A DNA stretch of 64,000 bases from Pyrocephalus nanus (Eukaryota; Chordata; Aves; Passeriformes; Tyrannidae): positions 80,327,843 to 80,391,842 of the forward strand of contig CM076260.1 of assembly GCA_038380795.1 (NCBI GenBank), written 5' to 3'. Shown one piece after another: positions 14,611 through 22,867 of the stretch. The translations under genes were made by a program, and so were the position numbers. Each line of letters begins with the position of its first letter. Within the stretch, counting starts at the first letter, position 1. The notes under the pieces were generated by a model. That model saw only the letters and a program-made list of their open reading frames with translations. It was not told the origin of the DNA and searched no databases.

Positions 14611-14959
14611 CTGCTGTGAGCTGGCAGACGCTGGTTCATTTGGTTTTTTTTTGTTGTTGTTTTTTTTTCCTGTTGGAGGGAAGTTTTTTTGGCTGCTGCG
14701 GTTCCTTCCCAACTATTCCTGTTTGTCGGGGCCCCCCCGGAGTTCGTGAGTTTTTCTTCCATTGAGAGAACTTTCTGTGTTGTCGGTGTTGTTTTTTTTT
14801 TCGCTTCCCCCTTCCCCTTCGCCCCCCCCCTTCCTCCTTTTCCTCGGGAGGGGAAGAGGAATCAGTTTTTTTGTTGTTTTTTTTCTCCGATATACCCGGG
14901 GGGGGGTGTTGTTGTTGTTTTTTTTTTGTTTTCCCCATCCCACGTGGCAGTGACCAGGG

Positions 14960-15160
14960 ATCCCACAGCGCTGCCTGGTGACAGGCACTGGTGACAAGCT
15001 CTGCTCCTGTAGTGATCCAACAGCGCCACCTGGTGACTACCATAGGACACTACAGGTTCTGCACTTCCAACGACCCAACAGCGCCACCTGGTGAATGGTA
15101 CAGGACATTACAAGTTTTACACCTCCAGTGACCCGACGGCGCCCCCTGCTGACTGTGGTT
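14960..15160 (+). repeat. Four-unit ~57 bp tandem repeat with CTCF-like cores (5' LTR)
   Basis: Four related units have cores at 14,968-14,981, 15,023-15,036, 15,081-15,094 and 15,139-15,152 (spacing 55, 58, 58). Read on the minus strand, cores two to four match the 14-position CTCF core CCASYAGRKGGCRS at 13 positions and the first at 11. All four point the same way. That CTCF binds is inference. Confidence 0.65.
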
Positions 15161-15321
15161 GGAACTACACCAAAGGGTGCTAAAAATTGAACTATTTTAA
15201 ATTTTCCTTTTGCCGGGCTATCGGTTTTGTTCTTGAAGGGGATTATTGGTGGGTATAGTAGTATTGCTTGGTTGTTTACTTGGGTTCTTTTTGTGTTCTT
15301 GTTAATACAAACATACCTTTT

Positions 15322-15327
15322 AATAAA
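15322..15327 (+). terminator. Polyadenylation signal in the LTR
   Basis: AATAAA; the 3' LTR copy is at 21,701-21,706 and is the one expected to be used for full-length proviral RNA. The following sequence is T- and GT-rich, as usual downstream of a poly(A) site. Confidence 0.6.
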
Positions 15328-15490
15328 GGGCTGTTATTTTGTTTTCCCTTTTCCATAATTTGTTTTTTTTTCCCTTCAATCAAAGCTCCTTAGTTTTGGA
15401 TTAATAATTGCTTAGGAAAAAGTTTGGGGTCTTTTCCTCCTAATCCATCCTCAGCAGAAGACCCTTGTCCCATTTAAACTTGGACATTTT

Positions 15491-15508
15491 TGGCGCCCAA
15501 CGTGGGGC
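15491..15508 (+). promoter_or_regulatory. Primer binding site, tRNA-Lys-1,2 type
   Basis: TGGCGCCCAACGTGGGGC lies four bases after the 5' LTR. This is the primer site class used with tRNA-Lys-1,2, known from foamy viruses, visna and Mason-Pfizer monkey virus, where minus-strand DNA synthesis is primed. Confidence 0.85.
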
Positions 15509-15583
15509 TTTGAGAGAGGAAAAGTGGAAAAGGAATAACTGCCCTTTTGTGACTTTATACGTGTTTGTGAACCTGTAGGCACC

Positions 15584-17434
15584 ATGAAGTCTAAGCTCGC
15601 TGCTTTTCTGTGGTATATAATTATGCCAAAATCTATGTCTCACCTGTCGATGTTTTTCAGCTCAGACACTATGACCCTCATTGTAATAAGTATGTTTGAG
15701 ATCTCGCATTGGGTTCATGACATAGCAAACTCAGCACCTGTTATTTTCCTTCGGGACATGTTCTCAAGGATATATTACTGCTCTAGCCTACACTGTCTCC
15801 TTTGGGGTTTTAAGGATAATGGCACCTATCCCTATGGAGAAACACAGGGAGGTATATTTACCCAACCCCTCCTACATTTTCTCTTTGGTTCTAATACAAC
15901 GGCCTCTGAGACATTTAAACTCTCTTTAGGTGTAAGAGACGTTTTCCTTTTGGGGTTTTTCGTGCAAGCTTGTGCCACGGTGTTATATCTAACATTTGTA
16001 GTTAGGCCCATGATTAACCAGGCACGGGCACAGAAGCCAGCCCCAGGGGTGGGAAACTTCGAATGGCATGGGCCATGGGAAGACTTGGGTAAATTTCTAG
16101 AAAGTGGTTCAGTTCCTACAGCATGGAAGTTCGCTCTCGAAAAACTCCCAGACCCTACACAGATAATAATAGCTGCAAGGGAGAGGAGTCATGGTAAACC
16201 CATAGAGAGGCAGGTGGCAGATGCATGTGGGGCTTTAGCCGTTGCCTACCAAAAGGTGCTCGGTATGGTGCAGCCTTCACAGGGAAAAAGAAAAGATGAA
16301 AACGAGAGGTCTGATACAAGGGTGACTCCAGATCAGGCCAGTTCCAAGGAACCAAACAAGTCAATGGAGGTTGCACCTATCCAAAGGAGAAAATATAAGA
16401 CCAAATCAGCCCGCCCAGTTGATGATGATGAGGAGGCAGGACCCTCACAGGCAGCCAACCCGGAGCCAGAAATCATCACTGAGTCCTTATCGTATGACAA
16501 TCTCCGGAAATTACGGGAAGACGTCATTCGTCAGCCGAATGAGTCCATACTAACCTGGATGATCCGAGTTTGGGATTCCACGGGTGATGCCATAAGCCTT
16601 GATGGTGGTGAAGCAAGGTCCTTGAGGTCTATTGCCCGAGATGCGGGCATTGAAGAGGCATTTGTGAGAGAATCAAAGCCCCTGTCTCTCTGGGCACGGC
16701 TGCTGGATGCTGTGAGAGAGAAGTTCATTCACAAAGAGGCCTTCCAAGCAGACCATCTTACAAAGAGCTGGAATACCATGGAGGAGGGGATCCGACGCCT
16801 GAGGGAAATGGCACTGTTGGAGGTACTGTTTGGAGGGGATATGCAAGCTAATCACGATCCCGACAAGGTTAGATGTACACCATACATGTGGTGGACCCTC
16901 ATACGTATGGGGCCATCTGCACACATCAGTTACCTGACATCATTGGAGGCTGGGGAAAAGAGAGAGCCAGTGGCGTTTATAACAAATAAACTTCGGATGT
17001 ACAACAGTATGGTCCAAGAATCACTACAAGCCCGCGTTTCCTCCGTAGAGACCTCGATCAACAACCTCACTACCATAGCTACAAAACTACAAGATCAACA
17101 GGAGAAAATCCTAGAAAAGATGGAGAAGAACAGCTCCCAGGTGGCACCAGTGAGAACCAGGCGCCCCCCAGCCAGAGAGGGGAGACAGGCCTCACGAACC
17201 GAGCTGTGGTATTTCCTAGCTGGCTCTGGAGAAGACATGGGACAGTGGGACAAGAAACCCACCCATGCCTTGGCAGCCCGAGTACAAGAGGTTAAGGACC
17301 AGAGAAAAACAACGTCCGTGAAAGTGAGTGCAGTGCCGGTATCCCGTGGGCAGGGATCTGACCCACTAGAAGGTACCTCCCGCTGGTATTTGCAGACGGA
17401 AAACTGTGACGAGCAAGACAGAGACCAGTATTAG
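15584..17434 (+). CDS. gag: Endogenous retroviral Gag (intact, 616 aa)
   Basis: Structural polyprotein that would form the retroviral core. The start has a good context (GGCACCATGA) 97 bases after the LTR, and the frame is open to a single UAG at 17,432-17,434. Residues 1-140 are unusual for Gag: hydrophobic stretches near 5-14 and 29-40, an NTT sequon at 104-106, and a strong candidate membrane segment at about 119-140; there is no N-terminal Met-Gly for myristoylation. Residues 230-300 are polar and acidic/basic linker. Residues about 303-470 look like the capsid region, with the W330-D331…L339…E343-A344 block and SLW at 368-370 shared with ERV-L Gag proteins. A coiled coil lies at about 473-515 and a basic Arg-rich patch at 524-538. 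No CCHC zinc knuckle is present, as in spuma/ERV-L relatives. The family is inferred from these features. Confidence 0.85.
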   Translation: MKSKLAAFLWYIIMPKSMSHLSMFFSSDTMTLIVISMFEISHWVHDIANSAPVIFLRDMFSRIYYCSSLHCLLWGFKDNGTYPYGETQGGIFTQPLLHFLFGSNTTASETFKLSLGVRDVFLLGFFVQACATVLYLTFVVRPMINQARAQKPAPGVGNFEWHGPWEDLGKFLESGSVPTAWKFALEKLPDPTQIIIAARERSHGKPIERQVADACGALAVAYQKVLGMVQPSQGKRKDENERSDTRVTPDQASSKEPNKSMEVAPIQRRKYKTKSARPVDDDEEAGPSQAANPEPEIITESLSYDNLRKLREDVIRQPNESILTWMIRVWDSTGDAISLDGGEARSLRSIARDAGIEEAFVRESKPLSLWARLLDAVREKFIHKEAFQADHLTKSWNTMEEGIRRLREMALLEVLFGGDMQANHDPDKVRCTPYMWWTLIRMGPSAHISYLTSLEAGEKREPVAFITNKLRMYNSMVQESLQARVSSVETSINNLTTIATKLQDQQEKILEKMEKNSSQVAPVRTRRPPAREGRQASRTELWYFLAGSGEDMGQWDKKPTHALAARVQEVKDQRKTTSVKVSAVPVSRGQGSDPLEGTSRWYLQTENCDEQDRDQY

Positions 17435-17509
17435 AGGGGCCCTGCCTCTAGCCAGGTGGAGGCACGGGACAACCGTGTCTATTGGACGGTGTGGATCCGA
17501 TGGCCTGGC
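17432..17509 (+). promoter_or_regulatory. Gag-pol UAG with candidate readthrough pseudoknot
   Basis: Gag ends at UAG (17,432-17,434) and pol continues in the same frame with no other stop. After an 8-base spacer, TGCCTC (17,443-17,448) can pair with GAGGCA (17,459-17,464). Within that loop, GCCAGG (17,451-17,456) can pair with CCTGGC (17,504-17,509), giving an H-type pseudoknot with a long second loop of 39 bases. A competing hairpin is possible at 17,461-17,479. Gammaretroviruses use an 8-base spacer plus pseudoknot for UAG suppression; the analogy here is inference. Confidence 0.5.
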
Positions 17510-20500
17510 ACATCAGACCCACAAGAATATAAGGCTTTGGTTGACACTGGCGCTCAATGCACGTTAATGCCCTCAGGACATGTGGGACCAGAGGCTATTT
17601 CCATTTCTGGGGTGACCGGAGGGTCACAGCTGTTGACCGTGTTGGAAGCTGAAGTGAGCTTGACCGGGAAGGAGTGGCAGAAACACCCCATTGTGACTGG
17701 TCCAGATGCCCCATGTATCCTGGGCATTGACTACCTTAGGAATGGGTATTTCAAAGACCCCAAGGGACATAGGTGGGCTTTCGGGATAGCTGCTGTAGAG
17801 ACAGAAGTGGCTAAGCAGTTGAATTCACTACCTGGCCTCTCGGAGAACCCTTCTGCTGTGGGACTGTTGAAAGTTGAGGAACAGCGAGTGCCAATTGCCA
17901 CTACAATAGTGCACCGTCGGCAGTACCGAACGAACCGAGACTCTGTGATCCCCATCCATAAGATGATCCGTGAGCTGGAAAGTCAAGGAGTGATCAGCAG
18001 GATCCACTCCCCCTTCAACAGCCCCATCTGGCCTGTGCGTAAGTCTGACGGAGAATGGAGATTGACTGTGGACTATCGTGGCCTGAATGAAGCCACCCCG
18101 CCACTGAGTGCCGCTGTTCCAGACATGTTGGAGCTCCAGTACGAGCTGGAGTCTAAGGCAGCGAGGTGGTACGCCACTATTGACATCGCGAATGCGTTCT
18201 TCTCCATTCCCTTGGCGGCAGAGTGCAGGCCGCAGTTTGCTTTCACGTGGAGGGGCGTGCAGTACACGTGGAACCGACTGCCCCAGGGGTGGAAACACAG
18301 CCCCACCATCTGCCACGGATTGATCCAGGCTACGCTAGAGAAAGGTGAAGCTCCAGAACACCTTCAGTACATTGATGACATCATTGTATGGGGGGACACA
18401 GCAGAAGAGGTCTCTGAGAAAGGAAAGAAGATCATACAGATTCTCCTGGATGCTGGGTTGGCCATCAAAAGAAGTAAAGTCAAGGGACCTGCCCGAGAGA
18501 TCCAGTTCCTGGGAGTAAAGTGGCAAGATGGACGTCGTCAGATCCCGACTGAAGTCATCGATAAAATCACAGCAATGGCCCCCCCAACTAGCAAGAAAGA
18601 AACCCAAGCTTTCCTGGGTGCCATAGGTTTTTGGAGGATGCATATCCCCGAGTACAGCCAGATCGTAAGCCCTCTCTATCTGGTAACCCGCAAGAAGAAT
18701 GATTTCCAGTGGGGTCCTGAACAACAGCAAGCATTCGAACAGATTAAACAGGAGATTGCCCATGCTGTAGCCCTTGGGCCAGTCAGGACAGGACCAGATG
18801 TGAAGAATGTGCTCTACTCTGCATCTGGGGATAAGGGCCTCTCCTGGAGCCTCTGGCAGAAGGTGCCTGGTGAGACCCGAGGCCGCCCACTTGGGTTCTG
18901 GAGCCGAAGCTACAGAGGGTCAGAAGCCAATTACACTCCAACGGAAAAGGAGATCCTAGCAGCTTATGAGGGAGTACAAGCTGCCTCAGAGGTGATTGGC
19001 ACAGAAGAACAGCTCCTCCTGGCACCTCGGCTACCGGTATTGAGTTGGATGTTCAAAGGGAAGACGCCCTCTACACATCATGCCACTGATGCCACCTGGA
19101 GCAAATGGATTGCCCTGATCACGCAGCGCGCCCGCATTGGAAACCCAAATCGCCCTGGGATCCTAGAGATCATCACGAACTGGCCGGAAGGTGAGAATTT
19201 TAGTCTAGCAGAAGAAGAAGAAGGGGAGCAAGTGGTACGGGCAGAGGAAGCCCCAGCATACAACCAACTACCAGAAGAAGACATACGCTATGCACTCTTT
19301 ACTGATGGTTCCTGCCGTATTGTAGGAATGAAACGTAAATGGAAAGCAGCTGTATGGAGTCCCACACGACAAGTTGCAGAAGCTATAGAAGGAGAGGGTG
19401 AATCAAGCCAATTCGCAGAACTCAAAGCCGTCCAGCTGGCACTGGACATTGCTGAACGAGAGAAGTGGCCGAAACTTTTCCTTTACACAGACTCATGGAT
19501 GGTGGCCAATGCCCTGTGGGGGTGGTTGGACAGATGGAAGAAGACCAATTGGAAACGTAGGGGAAAACCCATCTGGGCCGCTGATATATGGCAAAACATT
19601 GCTACCCGGGTAGAGAAACTGATTGTGAGAGTCCGCCACGTAGACGCCCACGTGCCCAAAAATCGAGCCAATGAAGAACATCGCAACAATGCACAGGCAG
19701 ACCGAGCTGCACAAGTTGAGGTGTTACAGGTGGACCTAGATTGGCAGCACAAAGGCGAACTGTTCTTAGCACGATGGGCCCATGATGCCGCCGGCCATCA
19801 GGGCAGAGATGCCACCTACAGATGGGCACGAGACCGAGGGGTGGATCTAACCATGGATGCTATCTCTCAGGTTATCCATGACTGTGAGACATGCGCTGCC
19901 ATTAAACAGGCTAAGAGACTGAAACCCCTGTGGTATGGTGGACGGTGGAATAAATACAGATATGGGGAGGCTTGGCAGGTTGATTATATCACACTGCCAC
20001 AGACCCGCCAAGGTAAGCGCTATGTGCTCACCATGGTGGAAGTCACCACTGGATGGCTGGAGACGCATCCGGTGCCCCACGCCACTGCCAGAAATACCAT
20101 CCTGGGCCTCGAAAAACAGGTCCTGTGGCGGCACGGCACCCCAGAGCGGATTGAGTCAGATAATGGGACACACTTCAAGAATAGTTTAGTTACCACTTGG
20201 GCGAAAGAGCATGGCATTGAGTGGGTCTATCACATACCATACCATGCAGCAGCTGCCGGGAAGGTTGAACGGTGCAATGGACTGTTGAAGACTACCCTGA
20301 AAGCATTAGGTGGAGGGACTTTCAAACACTGGGATCAACACCTAGCAAAGGCTACATGGTTAGTCAACACTAGAGGCTCTGTCAATCGAGCCGGCCCTGC
20401 CCAATCAGAGTCCCTTCACACTGTAGATGGGGACAAGGTCCCAGTGGTTCACATGAGAGGTATGTTAGGTAAAACAGTTTGGGTTAACCATGCCTCGAGC

Positions 20501-20617
20501 AAAGGCAAATCCATTCGTGGAGTTGTCTTTGCCCAAGGACCTGGTTCCACATGGTGGGTGATGCAAGAAGATGGAGAAACCCGGTGCATACCCCAAGGAG
20601 ATATTATCTTAGGGTAA
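17456..20617 (+). CDS. pol: Endogenous retroviral Pol: protease-RT-RNase H-integrase (intact)
   Basis: Frame of 1,053 codons counted from a GTG at 17,456, which is only where the numbering begins; Pol is probably made by readthrough of the gag UAG, since the frame is open right back to it. Domains: aspartic protease with DTGA at 30-33; reverse transcriptase at about 145-340 with catalytic D243 in motif A, LPQG, and YIDD at 305-308; a connection region; RNase H with D617, E655, D679 and D749; integrase with the zinc-binding H776, H781, C810, C813 and the catalytic triad D843, D902, E938 (35 residues between the last two); and a C-terminal SH3-like region with VWV near 1,010. No frameshift or internal stop is present. 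Translation stops at TAA 20,615-20,617. It would copy the RNA genome to DNA and insert it. No dUTPase domain follows. Confidence 0.93.
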   Translation: MEARDNRVYWTVWIRWPGTSDPQEYKALVDTGAQCTLMPSGHVGPEAISISGVTGGSQLLTVLEAEVSLTGKEWQKHPIVTGPDAPCILGIDYLRNGYFKDPKGHRWAFGIAAVETEVAKQLNSLPGLSENPSAVGLLKVEEQRVPIATTIVHRRQYRTNRDSVIPIHKMIRELESQGVISRIHSPFNSPIWPVRKSDGEWRLTVDYRGLNEATPPLSAAVPDMLELQYELESKAARWYATIDIANAFFSIPLAAECRPQFAFTWRGVQYTWNRLPQGWKHSPTICHGLIQATLEKGEAPEHLQYIDDIIVWGDTAEEVSEKGKKIIQILLDAGLAIKRSKVKGPAREIQFLGVKWQDGRRQIPTEVIDKITAMAPPTSKKETQAFLGAIGFWRMHIPEYSQIVSPLYLVTRKKNDFQWGPEQQQAFEQIKQEIAHAVALGPVRTGPDVKNVLYSASGDKGLSWSLWQKVPGETRGRPLGFWSRSYRGSEANYTPTEKEILAAYEGVQAASEVIGTEEQLLLAPRLPVLSWMFKGKTPSTHHATDATWSKWIALITQRARIGNPNRPGILEIITNWPEGENFSLAEEEEGEQVVRAEEAPAYNQLPEEDIRYALFTDGSCRIVGMKRKWKAAVWSPTRQVAEAIEGEGESSQFAELKAVQLALDIAEREKWPKLFLYTDSWMVANALWGWLDRWKKTNWKRRGKPIWAADIWQNIATRVEKLIVRVRHVDAHVPKNRANEEHRNNAQADRAAQVEVLQVDLDWQHKGELFLARWAHDAAGHQGRDATYRWARDRGVDLTMDAISQVIHDCETCAAIKQAKRLKPLWYGGRWNKYRYGEAWQVDYITLPQTRQGKRYVLTMVEVTTGWLETHPVPHATARNTILGLEKQVLWRHGTPERIESDNGTHFKNSLVTTWAKEHGIEWVYHIPYHAAAAGKVERCNGLLKTTLKALGGGTFKHWDQHLAKATWLVNTRGSVNRAGPAQSESLHTVDGDKVPVVHMRGMLGKTVWVNHASSKGKSIRGVVFAQGPGSTWWVMQEDGETRCIPQGDIILG

Positions 20618-20771
20618 ACAGGCTATAATTGTACCCGTATTTGTACCTATATATTTATGAATGTGTATGTAGTTTAGAATAATGTATGTATGTATGGAGT
20701 TCAAGAAAAAGGGTTCAATTTGATAGATGTATAGTGGCATGGGAATGGGAAGAAAAATTAGGGGTGGATAA
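20618..20771 (+). other. Proviral 3' untranslated segment with purine-rich tract
   Basis: Only 154 bp lie between pol and the 3' LTR, so there is no room for env. A short GTAT repeat is near 20,683-20,696. A purine-rich tract runs from 20,741 to 20,771 with few pyrimidines, immediately before the LTR, where plus-strand priming is expected. Confidence 0.7.
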
Positions 20772-21865
20772 TGTCATAGTTCTGACTTTAGCAAGGAATT
20801 TTTCTTCCCTTCCCCTCCCCCTGTGTGTGTGTGTGTGCAGCACACCCATTTAGGTGAAAACAAAAGAACTAGCCGGGGCGCTAATGGTCGAACATTAGTT
20901 GCCTAGCAACGAAGGGGGAGGGGTTGGGGCTGGTGTGTGGGCTGGAAGGAGGTGGGGGGAGAAGTCGGGCTCGCGGGGAGGAGGAGAGGCTGCTGTGAGC
21001 TGGCAGACGCTGGTTCATTTGGTTTTTTTTTGTTGTTGTTTTTTTTTCCTGTTGGAGGGAAGTTTTTTTGGCTGCTGCGGTTCCTTCCCAACTATTCCTG
21101 TTTGTCGGGGCCCCCCCGGAGTTCGTGAGTTTTTCTTCCATTGAGAGAACTTTCTGTGTTGTCGGTGTTGTTTTTTTTTTCGCTTCCCCCTTCCCCTTCG
21201 CCCCCCCCCTTCCTCCTTTTCCTCGGGAGGGGAAGAGGAATCAGTTTTTTTGTTGTTTTTTTTCTCCGATATACCCGGGGGGGGGTGTTGTTGTTGTTTT
21301 TTTTTTGTTTTCCCCATCCCACGTGGCAGTGACCAGGGATCCCACAGCGCTGCCTGGTGACAGGCACTGGTGACAAGCTCTGCTCCTGTAGTGATCCAAC
21401 AGCGCCACCTGGTGACTACCATAGGACACTACAGGTTCTGCACTTCCAACGACCCAACAGCGCCACCTGGTGAATGGTACAGGACATTACAAGTTTTACA
21501 CCTCCAGTGACCCGACGGCGCCCCCTGCTGACTGTGGTTGGAACTACACCAAAGGGTGCTAAAAATTGAACTATTTTAAATTTTCCTTTTGCCGGGCTAT
21601 CGGTTTTGTTCTTGAAGGGGATTATTGGTGGGTATAGTAGTATTGCTTGGTTGTTTACTTGGGTTCTTTTTGTGTTCTTGTTAATACAAACATACCTTTT
21701 AATAAAGGGCTGTTATTTTGTTTTCCCTTTTCCATAATTTGTTTTTTTTTCCCTTCAATCAAAGCTCCTTAGTTTTGGATTAATAATTGCTTAGGAAAAA
21801 GTTTGGGGTCTTTTCCTCCTAATCCATCCTCAGCAGAAGACCCTTGTCCCATTTAAACTTGGACA
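20772..21865 (+). repeat. 3' LTR
   Basis: Copy of the 5' LTR shifted by exactly 6,379 bp, with the same length including the homopolymer runs. AATAAA is at 21,701-21,706, which would end the proviral transcript. Confidence 0.95.
21339..21539 (+). repeat. Same four-unit CTCF-like repeat, 3' LTR copy
   Basis: Cores at 21,347-21,360, 21,402-21,415, 21,460-21,473 and 21,518-21,531, identical to those of the 5' LTR, so the element carries eight candidate sites in two co-oriented clusters 6.4 kb apart. Confidence 0.65.
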
Positions 21866-21870
21866 CAAAG
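21866..21870 (+). repeat. Target-site duplication, right copy
   Basis: CAAAG directly after the GACA end of the 3' LTR, identical to 14,388-14,392. Its integrity argues against a recombinant of two separate proviruses. Confidence 0.9.
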
Positions 21871-22867
21871 CTAAATAAAAGCTCCATCCTTCTCTACAGA
21901 ATACTAACAATTTATTATTTTCTTTTCATCTGGTATGTATAACAACCATGAGGAAAGAACATCTTTAACTAGAAATGACACTGAATTGACTCTGGTAGAA
22001 GTTAAGGCAGAACTCCTGTAGCATTCAACTCCCTTAAAATCCCTCCTCATATAAGGTATCTGTCAGCAGAAAGAAAAGCAGCTGGCAAAGTCTTTTTTTA
22101 TCAAATAAATCTTACCTCACACAAGTATGTCACATGACCACCTAACTGCTCCACTATGCTCTGTATGCTTTAAATTAATTCTGAGCCAGCAAAACCATTT
22201 CACAGAAAATTCTATGTGATCACTTCTGTGATCATAGAGACGAATAATGTAAAACATACTCAGTTATTCACAGCAGCCACAGCCTGTTACAACTGAACAT
22301 CGAAGACTACAATACCACCTAATATTTTCTTAATAAAATCCACAATTCAGTTTTTTTGAAGTCTCAGGTCACTTGTTATTCATTTCATATAGCAACAGCA
22401 TATGTAAATTTTATATCCTATATCATATTTTCAAAATGGAGTTTTTTTAAAGTAAAATTGCCATAGCTTTTTCAGAGCCTGACTCAACCTTCGTAATATC
22501 AGTTCTTCATAGACATTTTGATTCTCATTAGCAAATTCATTTCTTAGCTGGCAGAATAATCATCAAATGCATCAAGCATCAATAGCCAGAACAAGAATGT
22601 AATTATGCCTTAGATAAGTACAGAGTTTTAGATTATAGCCAGTATCTACAGAAGTAATTTAAAACACTTCAGCACTGTAAGAGACTGCTTCCTGATTTAA
22701 GACCTCAAAAACTGAGCATCTTCTAGTCACAGAGTGGCCCATGTTCGTTGTTAACATTCTGCTAGACAATTCCCAATAAAATAGATCAATGATTTGAAGA
22801 TAACTTTCCATTTCAACGTTGAATATGCTTTCTCATCTGCCAGAAAGATAACCATATTAGTATCCTC
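21871..22867. other. Intronic DNA, nothing recognised
   Basis: AT-rich intron between the provirus and the CR1 copy. No frame or repeat family is recognised. Confidence 0.5.

Larger units (their letters stand above)
14393..15486 (+). repeat. 5' LTR
   Basis: 1,094 bp, starting TGTCATAG and ending CTTGGACA, so the ends form the short inverted repeat TGTC/GACA. It contains, left to right, a GT microsatellite (14,443-14,459), an RFX-type X-box, a G-rich block, T/G/C homopolymer runs, four units of a roughly 57 bp repeat with CTCF-like cores, and the polyadenylation signal AATAAA at 15,322-15,327. I see no certain TATA box; a TATTTTAAA-like stretch near 15,191-15,199 could serve. U3/R/U5 borders are therefore not placed. 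Confidence 0.95.
14393..21865 (+). mobile_element. Full-length ERV-L-like endogenous retrovirus, env-less
   Basis: A complete provirus of 7,473 bp on the plus strand, antisense to SMYD3. In order: 5' LTR, primer binding site, gag, pol, purine-rich tract, 3' LTR. It is flanked by the 5 bp duplication CAAAG. The two LTRs showed no mismatch when I compared them line by line. Gag and pol frames are open, with the catalytic residues of protease, RT, RNase H and integrase in place. Only about 154 bp separates pol from the 3' LTR, so env is absent, and no dUTPase frame is visible. Gag lacks a CCHC zinc knuckle and has the W-D-x-x-G…L-x-G-x-E-A block with a following coiled coil that I associate with ERV-L (class III, distantly spumavirus-related) elements. 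Class assignment is inference; a phylogeny of the RT would settle it. Confidence 0.93.

Noticed and set aside
14502..15050. Several frames of 60-135 codons inside the LTRs, both strands
   Set aside because: They come from low-complexity G, T and C runs and occur identically in both LTRs; no protein family is resembled.
17456..17458. GTG at the start of the listed pol frame as a true start codon
   Set aside because: The frame is open upstream to the gag UAG, and retroviral Pol is normally made as a Gag-Pol fusion; the GTG is only a numbering point.
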